Origin: 62-47 sp051954235
GTDB taxonomy: Bacteria > Pseudomonadota > Alphaproteobacteria > Rhizobiales > Xanthobacteraceae
Reading direction: 5' to 3'
NCBI GenBank assembly: GCA_051954235.1
Contig: JBQCHY010000055.1
Span: 1 to 64,000 of the forward strand
DNA: 64,000 nt
Position numbers and translations under genes: made by a program. This document shows, one piece after another, positions 1 to 8,098 of this stretch. Below the pieces are notes generated by a model, which ran no database searches, had not been told where the DNA came from, and saw nothing but the letters and a program-made list of their open reading frames with translations. The first letter of the stretch is position 1. Each line of letters begins with the position of its first letter.

Positions 1-113
1 TCGACCCGATCCAGCGCCGCGACGAAGTGCATTTCCGAAGTGCCCGGATTGGTGAAGCAGACGTTGACGCCACCCGCCACCAAGGTTCGCACCAGGCTTT
101 CCGCACCATTCAT
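1..113 (-). CDS. ThDP-dependent acetolactate synthase-like enzyme, N-terminal fragment
   Basis: Only the first 37 codons lie in the window; the gene runs off the left edge. The translation begins MNGAESLVRTL and contains the motif CFTNPGTSEMHF, the usual opening of the thiamine-diphosphate PYR domain in IlvB-like and benzoylformate decarboxylase-like enzymes. The glutamate that activates ThDP would lie about 50 residues in, outside the window. A good ribosome binding site (GAAGGGAG) lies just upstream of the ATG. The exact reaction (acetolactate synthase or a related decarboxylase) cannot be decided from this fragment. A full-length relative of the same superfamily (mdlC) lies 10 kb away. Confidence 0.75.
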   Translation of the reverse strand, partial: MNGAESLVRTLVAGGVNVCFTNPGTSEMHFVAALDRV

Positions 114-364
114 CGTCGCACTCCCTTCATGCATTTTGTTACCTTCAAGATGAACCATTGTTGGCGGGTTGCGTCAAAGGATTAAGGGCGGCTGCAATGC
201 AGCCATCCAGGAAGGCATTGCCGGCAAGCGTTCCAATGCTGGCGATACGCGTCTTTTCGGTCACGCCGGACTCGGAAATCCCGATTTCACAGCGCCGTGG
301 GTTGCGAAGCACCGCGAATTATGTCCTTTTTCCTGATAATCAATTGAATTTTGAAGGGGCGAAG

Positions 365-940
365 ATGAAGCGAGGGTTTGCTGTCCTGCTGACTGCGGCA
401 ACGATGGGACTAATGATGGCCGGAAGCGCGTCGGCGCAGTTTGTTGACAGCCGGACGATCATGAATCCCAATTTCGCACTTCCGTTCGGCGGATCGAGCC
501 CGATCCCGCGCACCACGGTCAATTTCAACGAAAGCTACGCCCCCGGCACCATCGTCATCAACACACGGGAACGCCGCCTCTATCTGGTGCAGCCGAACGG
601 CACAGCGCTGCGCTATGGCATCGGCGTCGGCCGCGACGGCTTCCGCTGGTCCGGTACGCACCGCATCACTGCCAAGAAGGAATGGCCGGATTGGACCCCG
701 CCCGCGCAGATGCTGCGGCGTCGGCCCGACCTGCCGCGCCACATGAAGGGCGGCATCGAAAATCCGCTCGGCGCGCGCGCGATGTATCTCGGCTCGACGC
801 TGTATCGCATCCATGGCTCCAACGAACCGGAGACGATCGGCCAGGCGGTCTCGTCGGGTTGCTTCCGCATGACCAACGACGACGTCACCGATCTCTACAG
901 CCGCGTCCCGGTCGGCACCACGGTGGTGGTGAAGAACTGA
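365..940 (+). CDS. L,D-transpeptidase (YkuD / ErfK-YbiS family), secreted
   Basis: The 191-residue product has a signal peptide ending near ASAQ (residue 25) and a YkuD catalytic domain. The catalytic signature is visible as H150-G-S followed by SSGC166FR, with Cys166 the nucleophile. Such enzymes act in the periplasm, forming 3-3 peptidoglycan cross-links or attaching proteins to the wall. I chose the ATG with GAAGGGG 7 bases upstream because it gives a proper signal peptide; an in-frame start 207 bases earlier adds a tail with no signal-peptide character. It stands alone, divergent from the ThDP gene on its left. The family call is firm; cross-linking versus protein attachment is not decided. 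Confidence 0.9.
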   Translation: MKRGFAVLLTAATMGLMMAGSASAQFVDSRTIMNPNFALPFGGSSPIPRTTVNFNESYAPGTIVINTRERRLYLVQPNGTALRYGIGVGRDGFRWSGTHRITAKKEWPDWTPPAQMLRRRPDLPRHMKGGIENPLGARAMYLGSTLYRIHGSNEPETIGQAVSSGCFRMTNDDVTDLYSRVPVGTTVVVKN

Positions 941-967
941 GATCACGCCGTAGCAGGTTCCAGTTAC

Positions 968-1051
968 CCGTCATTGCGAGGAGCGCAAGCGACGAAGCAA
1001 TCCAGACCTGAACAAAAAGACTGGATTGCTTCGCTTCGCTCGCAATGACGG
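968..1051. repeat. Dispersed palindromic repeat, family A copy 1
   Basis: Arms CCGTCATTGCGAGGAGCG and CGCTCGCAATGACGG flank an inner pair GAAGCAATCCAG / CTGGATTGCTTC, forming one long hairpin. The same sequence occurs at 2086, 25261, 29135 and 58470. All copies are intergenic. This is a REP-like element typical of the Bradyrhizobium group. Here it lies downstream of the L,D-transpeptidase and may serve as its transcript 3' end. Confidence 0.85.
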
Positions 1052-1108
1052 CAACTACTGCCCTTGCTAAGGTGCCATATGGAATATGCAGCACCTCAAG
1101 AGCGGACG

Positions 1109-1912
1109 ATGCAAAGCCTCGTCATCCGATTTTGGCTGGCCATGCTGGCATTGCTGATCGCGTTGCCTGCGATGCCGCGTACTGCATTCGCCGCCGATAG
1201 CGCCACCATCGCCGCGCGCCAGCGTCAGCAGCGCACGAACTTCTCCGACAAGGACATCATCGACGGTTTTCTCAAGACGACGTTCGGCGCGGAGTTTCAT
1301 CTTGCCGGTCGCGTCGATCGCATCCGCAAATATGAAATGCCGGTGCGGGTCGCCGTCAGCGGAGTGCACGGCAAGCGTCAGAAGCAGATCGCCGGCATCG
1401 TCGCCGACATCGCAAAGCATATCCGTCATCTCGACATCGCGATGACCACGGATGTTGAAGCCGCCAGCGTCAACGTCCACCTGATCCGCGACCGCGATTT
1501 CGACAGCACGCTGACAACGTTCTACGGCGAAGAGCGCGCGCAAGAGATCCGCAAATCGCTCGACCCGCAATGCCTGTCCGGCTTTCGCAAGAACGAGGCA
1601 TACGCCATTCAGCATTCCGATGTGTTCCTCACCGTCGACAACGGCGACTTCACCTTCCGCGATTGCGCCTACGAGGAACTGCTGCAATCGCTCGGGCCGA
1701 TCAACGACACCGGCTCGGTGCCGTGGACCATGTTCAACGATGACGTGCGCATGGGCTTCTTCGACATCTACGATCAGTACATCCTCAACATCCTCTACGA
1801 CCCGCGCATCAAGGCCGGCATGACGATGGCCGAGGTGGAGGCTGTGCTGCCACAGGTGCTGACCGACGTGCGCGCATGGGTCGCGAAGATGAACGACTTG
1901 CCGACGGAGTGA
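1109..1912 (+). CDS. DUF2927 family secreted protein
   Basis: The 267-residue product starts with a clear signal peptide (MQSLVIRFWL, hydrophobic core, cleavage after AFA). The mature part matches my memory of DUF2927: a 'I..GF..T.FG.E' start, an RIRKYEMPVRVAV strand, and a conserved CAYEELLQSLGPIND segment followed by MFNDD. No enzymatic motif is evident and the family function is unknown. An upstream ATG at 1079 with AAGG before it is an alternative start but lengthens the n-region. It stands alone, between a family A palindrome and the repeat island. Confidence 0.72.
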   Translation: MQSLVIRFWLAMLALLIALPAMPRTAFAADSATIAARQRQQRTNFSDKDIIDGFLKTTFGAEFHLAGRVDRIRKYEMPVRVAVSGVHGKRQKQIAGIVADIAKHIRHLDIAMTTDVEAASVNVHLIRDRDFDSTLTTFYGEERAQEIRKSLDPQCLSGFRKNEAYAIQHSDVFLTVDNGDFTFRDCAYEELLQSLGPINDTGSVPWTMFNDDVRMGFFDIYDQYILNILYDPRIKAGMTMAEVEAVLPQVLTDVRAWVAKMNDLPTE

Positions 1913-1944
1913 TACGGGGTAGGGCCAAGTACAACTTCAATTGT

Positions 1945-2073
1945 GTCGTCCCCGCGAAGGCGGGGACCCAGACGCCGTGTCGTTCATGATGCGGACAGCA
2001 CTTGTGACCTTCGACTGAATATCCCGTTGATTATGCAGCCAGGGGATCTGGGTCCCCGCCTGCGCGGGACGAC
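1945..2073. repeat. Dispersed palindromic repeat, family C
   Basis: The left arm GTCGTCCCCGCGAAGGCGGGG and the right arm GGTCCCCGCCTGCGCGGGACGAC are inverted copies around a ~75-base centre; each arm is also a small hairpin. A CCCAGACGCC / GGATCTGGG inner pair extends the match. This is the first of three different palindromes in the 390-base gap between the DUF2927 gene and the acyl-CoA dehydrogenase. I see no gene in that gap. Confidence 0.75.
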
Positions 2074-2085
2074 TCATACTGGGTG

Positions 2086-2164
2086 GCGAGCGAAGCGAAG
2101 CAATCCAAAAGGCCACAAAGCAAAAACTGGATTGCTTCGTCGCTTACGCTCCTCGCAATGACGG
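2086..2164. repeat. Dispersed palindromic repeat, family A copy 2 (one outer arm lost)
   Basis: GGCGAGCGAAGCGAAGCAATCC pairs with GGATTGCTTCGTCGCTTACGCTCCTCGC. The outer ATTGACGG-type end is present on the right (CAATGACGG) but replaced on the left by unrelated sequence directly abutting the family C element. Orientation is opposite to copy 1. Confidence 0.8.
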
Positions 2165-2191
2165 CTTTTCTCGCGGCCATCGACCCCTCAT

Positions 2192-2280
2192 CCGTCATGG
2201 CCGGATTTATTCCGGCCATCCACGTCTTTCGCGTTGGCACCCAAAACCGTGGATGGCCGGCACAAGACCGGGCATGACGG
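2192..2280. repeat. Dispersed palindromic repeat, family B copy 1
   Basis: The element begins CCGTCATGGCCGGATTTATT and ends GGCATGACGG, with inner arms GGCCATCCACG and CGTGGATGGCC. Copies are at 14361 and 63546. It lies just beyond the stop codon of the isovaleryl-CoA dehydrogenase gene and could act as that transcript's 3' end. Confidence 0.8.
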
Positions 2281-2305
2281 AGCAAGTATCCTGCGGCGCC
2301 GTCGC

Positions 2306-3478
2306 TTACGTCGTCTTCTCGAACAATTCGCGGCCGATCAGCATGCGGCGGATTTCGCTGGTGCCGGCGCCGATCTCGTAGAGTTTTGCGTCACGCAACA
2401 GACGTCCCGTGGGATAGTCGTTGATGTAACCGTTGCCGCCAAGCAACTGGATCGCGTCGAGCGCGCATTGCGTCGCCTTCTCGGCGGCGTAGAGGATCGC
2501 GCCGGCGGCATCCTCGCGCGTGGTCTCGCCGCGGTCGCAGGCCTTCGCCACCGAATAGACGTAGGCGCGGCAGGCATTCATCGTGACGTACATGTCGGCG
2601 ACCTTGCCTTGGACGAGCTGGAAGGTGCCGATCGGCTGCCCGAACTGCTTGCGCTCGTGCACGTAAGGCACCGCGACGTCGAGGCACGCTTGCATGATCC
2701 CAAGCGGCCCCGCCGCCAGCACCGTGCGCTCGTAGTCGAGGCCGGACATCAGCACGTTGACGCCGCGCCCGACCTGGCCCAGCACGTTCTCCTCCGGCAC
2801 CTCGCAATCCTCGAACACCAGTTCGCCGGTGTCGGAGCCGCGCATGCCGAGCTTGTCGAGCTTCTGCGCCGTCGAGAATCCCTTCATGCCCTTCTCGATC
2901 AGGAACGCGGTGATGCCGCGCGGCCCGGCGTTCGGATCGGTCTTGGCGTAGACCACCAAGGTCTCGGCGATCGGGCCGTTGGTGATCCACATCTTGTTGC
3001 CATTAAGAACGTAACGATCGCCCTTCTTGTCGGCGCGGGTCTTCATCGACACCACGTCCGACCCCGCGCCCGGCTCCGACATCGCCAGCGCGCCGACATG
3101 CTCGCCGGAGATCAACTTCGGCAGATACTTGCGCTTCTGCGCCTCGTTGCCGTTGCGCCGGATCTGGTTGACGCACAAGTTGGAGTGCGCGCCATAAGAC
3201 AGGCCGACCGATGCCGACGCGCGCGAAATTTCTTCCATCGCGAGACAGTGTTCGAGATAGCCGAGCCCAGCGCCGCCGTATTCCTCCTCGACCGTGATGC
3301 CGAGCAGCCCGAGCCCGCCGATCTTCGGCCACAGGTCCCGCGGAAACTGATTGGTCTTGTCGATCTCGTCGGCGCGCGGCGCGATCTCGTTGGCCGAGAA
3401 ATCGTGAACCGTTTCGCGGATCGCGTCTGCGGTTTCGCCAAGATCGAAATTGAACGTCGGTAGCGCATTCGGAATCAT
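2306..3478 (-). CDS. ivd: Isovaleryl-CoA dehydrogenase
   Basis: The 390-residue flavoenzyme oxidises isovaleryl-CoA to 3-methylcrotonyl-CoA in leucine breakdown, passing electrons to ETF. The acyl-CoA dehydrogenase signatures are present: ALAMSEPGAGSD (near 130), the WITNG segment, and the C-terminal QLLGGNGYINDYP. The catalytic glutamate sits at E250 in GLDYERTVLA, the position characteristic of isovaleryl-CoA dehydrogenases, rather than in the later IYEGT loop, which here reads EIGAGTSEI. The ATG chosen has GGAGGAG upstream and gives the family's normal length. No methylcrotonyl-CoA carboxylase genes are adjacent, so later steps are encoded elsewhere. Confidence 0.9.
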   Translation of the reverse strand: MIPNALPTFNFDLGETADAIRETVHDFSANEIAPRADEIDKTNQFPRDLWPKIGGLGLLGITVEEEYGGAGLGYLEHCLAMEEISRASASVGLSYGAHSNLCVNQIRRNGNEAQKRKYLPKLISGEHVGALAMSEPGAGSDVVSMKTRADKKGDRYVLNGNKMWITNGPIAETLVVYAKTDPNAGPRGITAFLIEKGMKGFSTAQKLDKLGMRGSDTGELVFEDCEVPEENVLGQVGRGVNVLMSGLDYERTVLAAGPLGIMQACLDVAVPYVHERKQFGQPIGTFQLVQGKVADMYVTMNACRAYVYSVAKACDRGETTREDAAGAILYAAEKATQCALDAIQLLGGNGYINDYPTGRLLRDAKLYEIGAGTSEIRRMLIGRELFEKTT

Positions 3479-3666
3479 CGTCGACCATCTCCTCCGCCAG
3501 GCCACGGCCGCAACCGCGCGACCGCGGGCCCACTGTCCGGGCAACCATGCCACGGGTCGCGGGGCCGGAGAAGTGGCTTGAGGTCGTATGCGCCCGCCAG
3601 AGCGTTTTCGAGTGAAGTGGACGCCGGTTCGCGTCAAGAAAACGCGTTAAAATATAAATCTGGCGC

Positions 3667-3691
3667 CCCGTTCCGATTCAATCGGAACGGG
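3667..3691 (-). terminator. Hairpin terminator of the chemoreceptor gene
   Basis: An 11-bp perfect stem (CCCGTTCCGAT / ATCGGAACGGG) with a 3-base loop lies 7 bases past the chemoreceptor stop codon on the minus strand. It is followed by an AT-rich ATTTATATTTT stretch rather than a clean T run. Confidence 0.65.
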
Positions 3692-3698
3692 AATGGCT

Positions 3699-5180
3699 CT
3701 ATGCCAGCGAGCGCGAGGCCTCCTTGACCTTGCGGGTCGACTCGTCGACCGACCGCGCGGATTCCGCGATGTCGCTGAGGCTGTCGTTGACTTCGTTGAC
3801 GCCTTTCGCCGCCACCTGCATGTTGGACGAGATGCTTTGCGTCACCGACGCCTGTTCCTCGACCGATGCGGCGATCGCTGAGGAAATCTCGTTGATGCGG
3901 GAAATCGTTTGCGAGATCGCCTCGATGACGCTGACGGCGTTGCCCGTCGCACCCTGAACCTCGGCGATCTGGGAACTGATGTCATCGGTCGCCTTCGCGG
4001 TTTGCGCGGCGAGGCTCTTCACCTCGGAGGCCACGACCGCGAAACCGCGTCCCGCCTCGCCGGCTCGCGCCGCCTCGATGGTCGCGTTCAGCGCCAGGAG
4101 ATTGGTCTGGTCTGCGATGTTGTTGATCAGCTTGACGACGTCGCCGATGCGTTCGGCCGCGTCGGCAAGACCGGAGACGATGGTGCTGGTCTCGTCGGCC
4201 TGCGTCACCGCCTGCCGCGAGATGCCGAGCGCGTCGGCCGCCTGCCGGCTGATCTCGCCGACCGACGCTGCCAGTTCTTCGGCGCCTGCCGCCACCGCCT
4301 GCACGTTGGACGACGTCTGTGTCGATGCGCCAGCGGCCGACGATACCTGGCCGGTCGCTTTCGCCATCGCCTCGGTGATGAGCCCGAGATCGGCATCGAT
4401 CGCCTGCTGCACCTTGGCGCGCCGCAAACGATCTTCGACCTGCGCGGTGATATCGGTGGCGAACTTCACCACCTTGACGATACGCCCGTTACCGTCGCTG
4501 ATCGGATTGTAGGAGGCCTGGATCCACACCGCCTTGCCACCCTTGCCGAGCCGCTTGTATTCGGCTGCCTGATATTCGCCGCGCCGCAACGCCTCCCAGA
4601 AGGCGCGATAATTCGGATGGTCCCGCTCGGCCGGTTCGACGAATAGGCTGTGATGCTTGCCGCGGATATCCCCAAGGTCGTAGCCGAGCGCCTTGAGGAA
4701 ATTCTCGTTGGCATCGAGAATGGTGCCATCCGGCGTGAAGCGAATGACGGCCTGCGATTTCTCGATGGCCCTGATCTGCTCTTCATATTCGACGTTGTTG
4801 AGCTTTTGCGCGGTGATGTCGGTCGCGAACTTCACCACCTTGGACGGCTTGCCCTTGCCGTTGAGCAACGGATTGTAGGACGCCTGAATCCAGACCTCAC
4901 GTCCACCCTTGGCGATACGTTTGAATTCGCGCGCCTGAAACTCGCCACGCTTCAACGCCGCCCAGAACTCGCGATACGCGCCACTGTCGCGTTCGGCGGG
5001 ATCGACGAACAGGCTGTGATGCTTTCCCCGGATTTCATCGAGGCGATAGCCGAGCACGCTAAGGAAGTTGTCGTTCGCGCCGAGGATTGTCCCCTCCAGG
5101 TCGAACTCGATGATGGCCTGCGATTTGTCGAGAGCGGCGAACTTGCTGGCCAGATCATTCGACCGTTGAAGGAAATTCAT
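3699..5180 (-). CDS. Soluble methyl-accepting chemotaxis protein with two PAS domains
   Basis: This 493-residue receptor has no membrane segment or signal peptide. Two PAS domains, about residues 20-124 and 141-246, are near copies of each other: both contain RGKHHSLFV, PAERD, VWIQASYNP and VKFATDITAQ. They are followed by an MCP signalling domain (250-493) with the conserved hairpin tip DQTNLLALNATIEAARAGE. The order PAS-PAS-MCP without membrane segments matches BdlA-type cytosolic sensors; the ligand or cofactor (heme or FAD) is unknown. The ATG used has AGGGGAT upstream; a longer reading adds 20 residues without a ribosome binding site. No che genes are adjacent. Confidence 0.9.
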   Translation of the reverse strand: MNFLQRSNDLASKFAALDKSQAIIEFDLEGTILGANDNFLSVLGYRLDEIRGKHHSLFVDPAERDSGAYREFWAALKRGEFQAREFKRIAKGGREVWIQASYNPLLNGKGKPSKVVKFATDITAQKLNNVEYEEQIRAIEKSQAVIRFTPDGTILDANENFLKALGYDLGDIRGKHHSLFVEPAERDHPNYRAFWEALRRGEYQAAEYKRLGKGGKAVWIQASYNPISDGNGRIVKVVKFATDITAQVEDRLRRAKVQQAIDADLGLITEAMAKATGQVSSAAGASTQTSSNVQAVAAGAEELAASVGEISRQAADALGISRQAVTQADETSTIVSGLADAAERIGDVVKLINNIADQTNLLALNATIEAARAGEAGRGFAVVASEVKSLAAQTAKATDDISSQIAEVQGATGNAVSVIEAISQTISRINEISSAIAASVEEQASVTQSISSNMQVAAKGVNEVNDSLSDIAESARSVDESTRKVKEASRSLA

Positions 5181-5450
5181 TCTGGATCCCCTAATCCCCA
5201 TGGATTGACCGAGAAAGATTGTTTGAAGTCGGTTAATCAACCTTTACGAGCATGGTAAAATAATGCAGATTCCCCAACCGCCATACCCAAATACCGCGCC
5301 AGGCCCGGCACGAACCGGCCGCAATCCTGCCGGCGTATGGACGCAAGAATCCCTCTAGGAATTTGCTCAGACTGTGAAAGATTTGTCTCGACCGATGCCG
5401 CTTCGTCGTGACGGCGCCGTCGTCATGACCGCACAGGGAGCCGTCAGGCC

Positions 5451-6722
5451 ATGAACATCCATCGCACCATCGAGCCGGGCAAGGCGGCGCTGCAACAGGC
5501 CGCGCGCGAAGAAGCCTACGCGATGCCGATCGAGGACTTCCATCCCGGCGCGCCGCGCCTGTTCCGCAACGATACGCTGTGGCCTTACTTCGAGCGGCTG
5601 CGCAACGAAGCGCCGGTGCACTACTGCACCAAGGCGCCGATCGAACCCTATTGGTCGGTGACGAAATACAACGACATCATGCATGTCGACACCAGCCACG
5701 GCATCTTCTCCTCTGATATGAGGAACGGCGGCATCATGATCCGCGACGTTCCGGTGGGCTACGACTGGCCGAGTTTCATCTCGATGGACGAGCCGCAGCA
5801 CATGCCGCAGCGAAAAACCGTGATGCCGATGTTCACGCCGACGCATCTCGACGAGATGGCGAAACTGATCCGCAAGCGCACCCAAAAGGTGCTCGACGAA
5901 TTGCCGCGCAACGAGCCGTTCGACTTCGTCGAGCGCGTCTCCATCAACCTCACCACGCAAATGCTGGCGACGCTGTTCGATTTTCCGTGGGAAGATCGCC
6001 AGAAGCTGACGCGCTGGTCGGACGTCTCCACCGCGCTGCCCAAGAGCATGGTGGTGGAATCCGAAGAACAGCGCCGCGACGAGTTGAACGAATGCGCGAC
6101 ATATTTCGGCAAGCTCTGGAACGAGCGGGTCAATTCCGAGCCGCGCAACGACCTGCTGTCGATGATGGCGCACAGCGATGCGACGCGCCACATGGACCCC
6201 GACAACCTGATGGGCAATCTCATCCTGCTGATCGTCGGCGGCAACGACACCACCCGCAACTCAATGAGCGGCTCGGTGCTGGCGCTCAACGAATTCCCGG
6301 ACGAATACGCCAAGCTGCGCGCCAATCCGGGCTTGATCGAAACCATGGTGCCGGAAGTGATCCGCTGGCAGACGCCGCTGGCGCATATGCGCCGCACCGC
6401 GCTCCAGGACACCGAGATCGGCGGCAAGGCGATCCGCAAGGGCGACCGCGTGGTGATGTGGTACGTCTCCGGCAACCGCGACGACGAGGTGATCGAACGG
6501 CCGAACGAATTCATCATCGACCGCGCGCGGCCGAAAACGCATATGTCGTTCGGCTTCGGCATCCATCGGTGCGTCGGCATGCGGCTTGCGGAGTTGCAAC
6601 TGCGCATCCTCTGGGAAGAGATGCTGCAACGCTTCGACAACATCGAAGTGGTCGGCGCGCCGAAGCGGATCTATTCCAGCTTCGTGAAGGGCTACGAATC
6701 CCTGCCCGTCCGGCTGTCCTGA
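5451..6722 (+). CDS. Cytochrome P450, CYP153 family (terminal alkane/fatty-acid hydroxylase type)
   Basis: The 423-residue soluble P450 has the heme-thiolate loop FGFGIHRC with Cys374, the I-helix oxygen motif GGNDTTRNSMSG, and the ExxR pair in the segment PEVIRWQ. The wording LLIVGGNDTTRNSMSG, EIIRWQTPL-like, GDRVVMWYVSGNRD and RLAELQLRILWEE matches CYP153 enzymes closely as I remember them; these hydroxylate the terminal carbon of alkanes, alcohols or fatty acids. They need a ferredoxin and ferredoxin reductase, neither of which lies nearby. The 270-base gap upstream is a divergent promoter region shared with the chemoreceptor. A strong terminator follows, so it is transcribed alone. Confidence 0.88.
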   Translation: MNIHRTIEPGKAALQQAAREEAYAMPIEDFHPGAPRLFRNDTLWPYFERLRNEAPVHYCTKAPIEPYWSVTKYNDIMHVDTSHGIFSSDMRNGGIMIRDVPVGYDWPSFISMDEPQHMPQRKTVMPMFTPTHLDEMAKLIRKRTQKVLDELPRNEPFDFVERVSINLTTQMLATLFDFPWEDRQKLTRWSDVSTALPKSMVVESEEQRRDELNECATYFGKLWNERVNSEPRNDLLSMMAHSDATRHMDPDNLMGNLILLIVGGNDTTRNSMSGSVLALNEFPDEYAKLRANPGLIETMVPEVIRWQTPLAHMRRTALQDTEIGGKAIRKGDRVVMWYVSGNRDDEVIERPNEFIIDRARPKTHMSFGFGIHRCVGMRLAELQLRILWEEMLQRFDNIEVVGAPKRIYSSFVKGYESLPVRLS

Positions 6723-6744
6723 TCTCCGATCTTGGCACGACAAC

Positions 6745-6782
6745 ATGACCGGCGACGCCACGCGTCGCCGGTCATCGTTTTT
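6745..6782 (+). terminator. Rho-independent terminator of the P450 gene
   Basis: A 13-bp perfect stem (ATGACCGGCGACG / CGTCGCCGGTCAT, 5-base loop) lies 22 bases past the P450 stop codon and is followed by CGTTTTT. Confidence 0.9.
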
Positions 6783-6935
6783 CGATCTATCACCCCAGCG
6801 AAATTGTATTGGCGAACCTCGGCCAAAGCCGTTAGCTGCATACAACGCGCGACAAGCGCGAAAGCCGGATTCTTGACGTCTGGATTTATCGCACGCGATG
6901 CCGCACAGTGCGGCCACCAACCAATCGAGGAAACC

Positions 6936-8090
6936 GTGAGCACCGAAGATTACGCAGATATCCGTGAAGCCGTTGCCAAGCTTTGCGCCCAATTCCCCGG
7001 CGAATACTGGCGCAAGCTCGATCGCGAGATGGCTTATCCCAAAGCCTTCGTCGATGCGCTGACGGAAGCCGGATATCTCTCGGTCCTGGTGCCCGAGGAA
7101 TACGGCGGCTCCGGTCTGAAATTGTCGGCTGCGGCGGCGGTGCTCGAGGAAATCCAGCGCGCCGGCTGCAACGGCGGCGGCTGCCACGCCCAGATGTACA
7201 CCATGGGCACCGTGCTGCGTCACGGCTCCGACGAACAGAAAGCAAAATGGCTGCCGAAGATCGCCAGCGGCGAGTTGCGCCTGCAGGCTTTCGGCGTCAC
7301 CGAGCCGACCAGCGGCACCGACACGACCTCGCTGAAGACCACCGCGCGCCGCGACGGCGACCACTACGTCGTCAACGGCCAGAAGATCTGGACCAGCCGC
7401 GCCGAACATTCCGACCTCATGATCCTGCTCGCGCGCACCACGCCGAAGGATCAGGTGCAGAAGCGCACCGAGGGCCTGTCGGTCTTCATCGTCGACATGC
7501 GCGAAGCCAAGGGCAACGGCCTCACCATCCGCCCGATCCGCACCATGATGAACCACGCCACCACCGAAGTGTTCTTCGACAACATGAAGGTGCCGGCGGA
7601 GAATCTCATCGGCGAGGAAGGCAAGGGTTTCCGCTACATTCTGTCCGGCATGAACGCCGAGCGCATCCTGATCGCCGCCGAATGCATCGGCGACGCCAAG
7701 TGGTTCATCAACAAGGCCACCAACTACGCCAAGGACCGCGTGGTGTTCGGCCGCCCGATCGGCCAGAACCAGGGCATCCAATTCCCGATCGCCAAGGCTT
7801 ACGCGTCGATGCGCGCCGCGGAACTGATGGTGCGGGAAGCTACCCGCCGCTACGAGGCGGGAATGGACTGCGGCGCCGAAGCCAACATGGCGAAGATGCT
7901 CGCCGCCGACGCCTCGTTCGAAGCGGCCAATGCTGCGATCCAGACGCACGGCGGCTTCGGCTTTGCCGAGGAATACGATATCGAGCGTAAATTCCGCGAG
8001 ACGCGGCTTTATTCGGTTGCGCCGATCTCCACCAACCTGATCCTGTCGCATCTCGCCGAGCATGTCCTCGGCATGCCGCGCTCGTATTGA
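6936..8090 (+). CDS. Acyl-CoA dehydrogenase family protein
   Basis: The 384-residue flavoprotein has the family landmarks: a FGVTEPTSGTD FAD/substrate segment, GQKIWTSRAE, and a C-terminal THGGFGFAEEYDIER. As in isovaleryl-CoA dehydrogenase, a glutamate precedes arginine in GMNAERILIAAE, while the usual C-terminal IYEGT glutamate is replaced by VAPISTN. The start is a GTG with GAGGAAA 6 bases upstream; the earlier in-frame ATG overlaps the P450 terminator and is unlikely. It is first in a three-gene operon with a family III CoA-transferase and a MaoC hydratase. The substrate is not evident. Confidence 0.88.
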   Translation: MSTEDYADIREAVAKLCAQFPGEYWRKLDREMAYPKAFVDALTEAGYLSVLVPEEYGGSGLKLSAAAAVLEEIQRAGCNGGGCHAQMYTMGTVLRHGSDEQKAKWLPKIASGELRLQAFGVTEPTSGTDTTSLKTTARRDGDHYVVNGQKIWTSRAEHSDLMILLARTTPKDQVQKRTEGLSVFIVDMREAKGNGLTIRPIRTMMNHATTEVFFDNMKVPAENLIGEEGKGFRYILSGMNAERILIAAECIGDAKWFINKATNYAKDRVVFGRPIGQNQGIQFPIAKAYASMRAAELMVREATRRYEAGMDCGAEANMAKMLAADASFEAANAAIQTHGGFGFAEEYDIERKFRETRLYSVAPISTNLILSHLAEHVLGMPRSY

Positions 8091-8098
8091 GTCGCGCC

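Noticed and set aside
6261..8063. A 600-codon minus-strand frame opposite the P450 and acyl-CoA dehydrogenase genes
   Set aside because: It spans two well-identified plus-strand genes and their terminator. Its composition is the mirror of high-GC coding DNA and it shows no motif.
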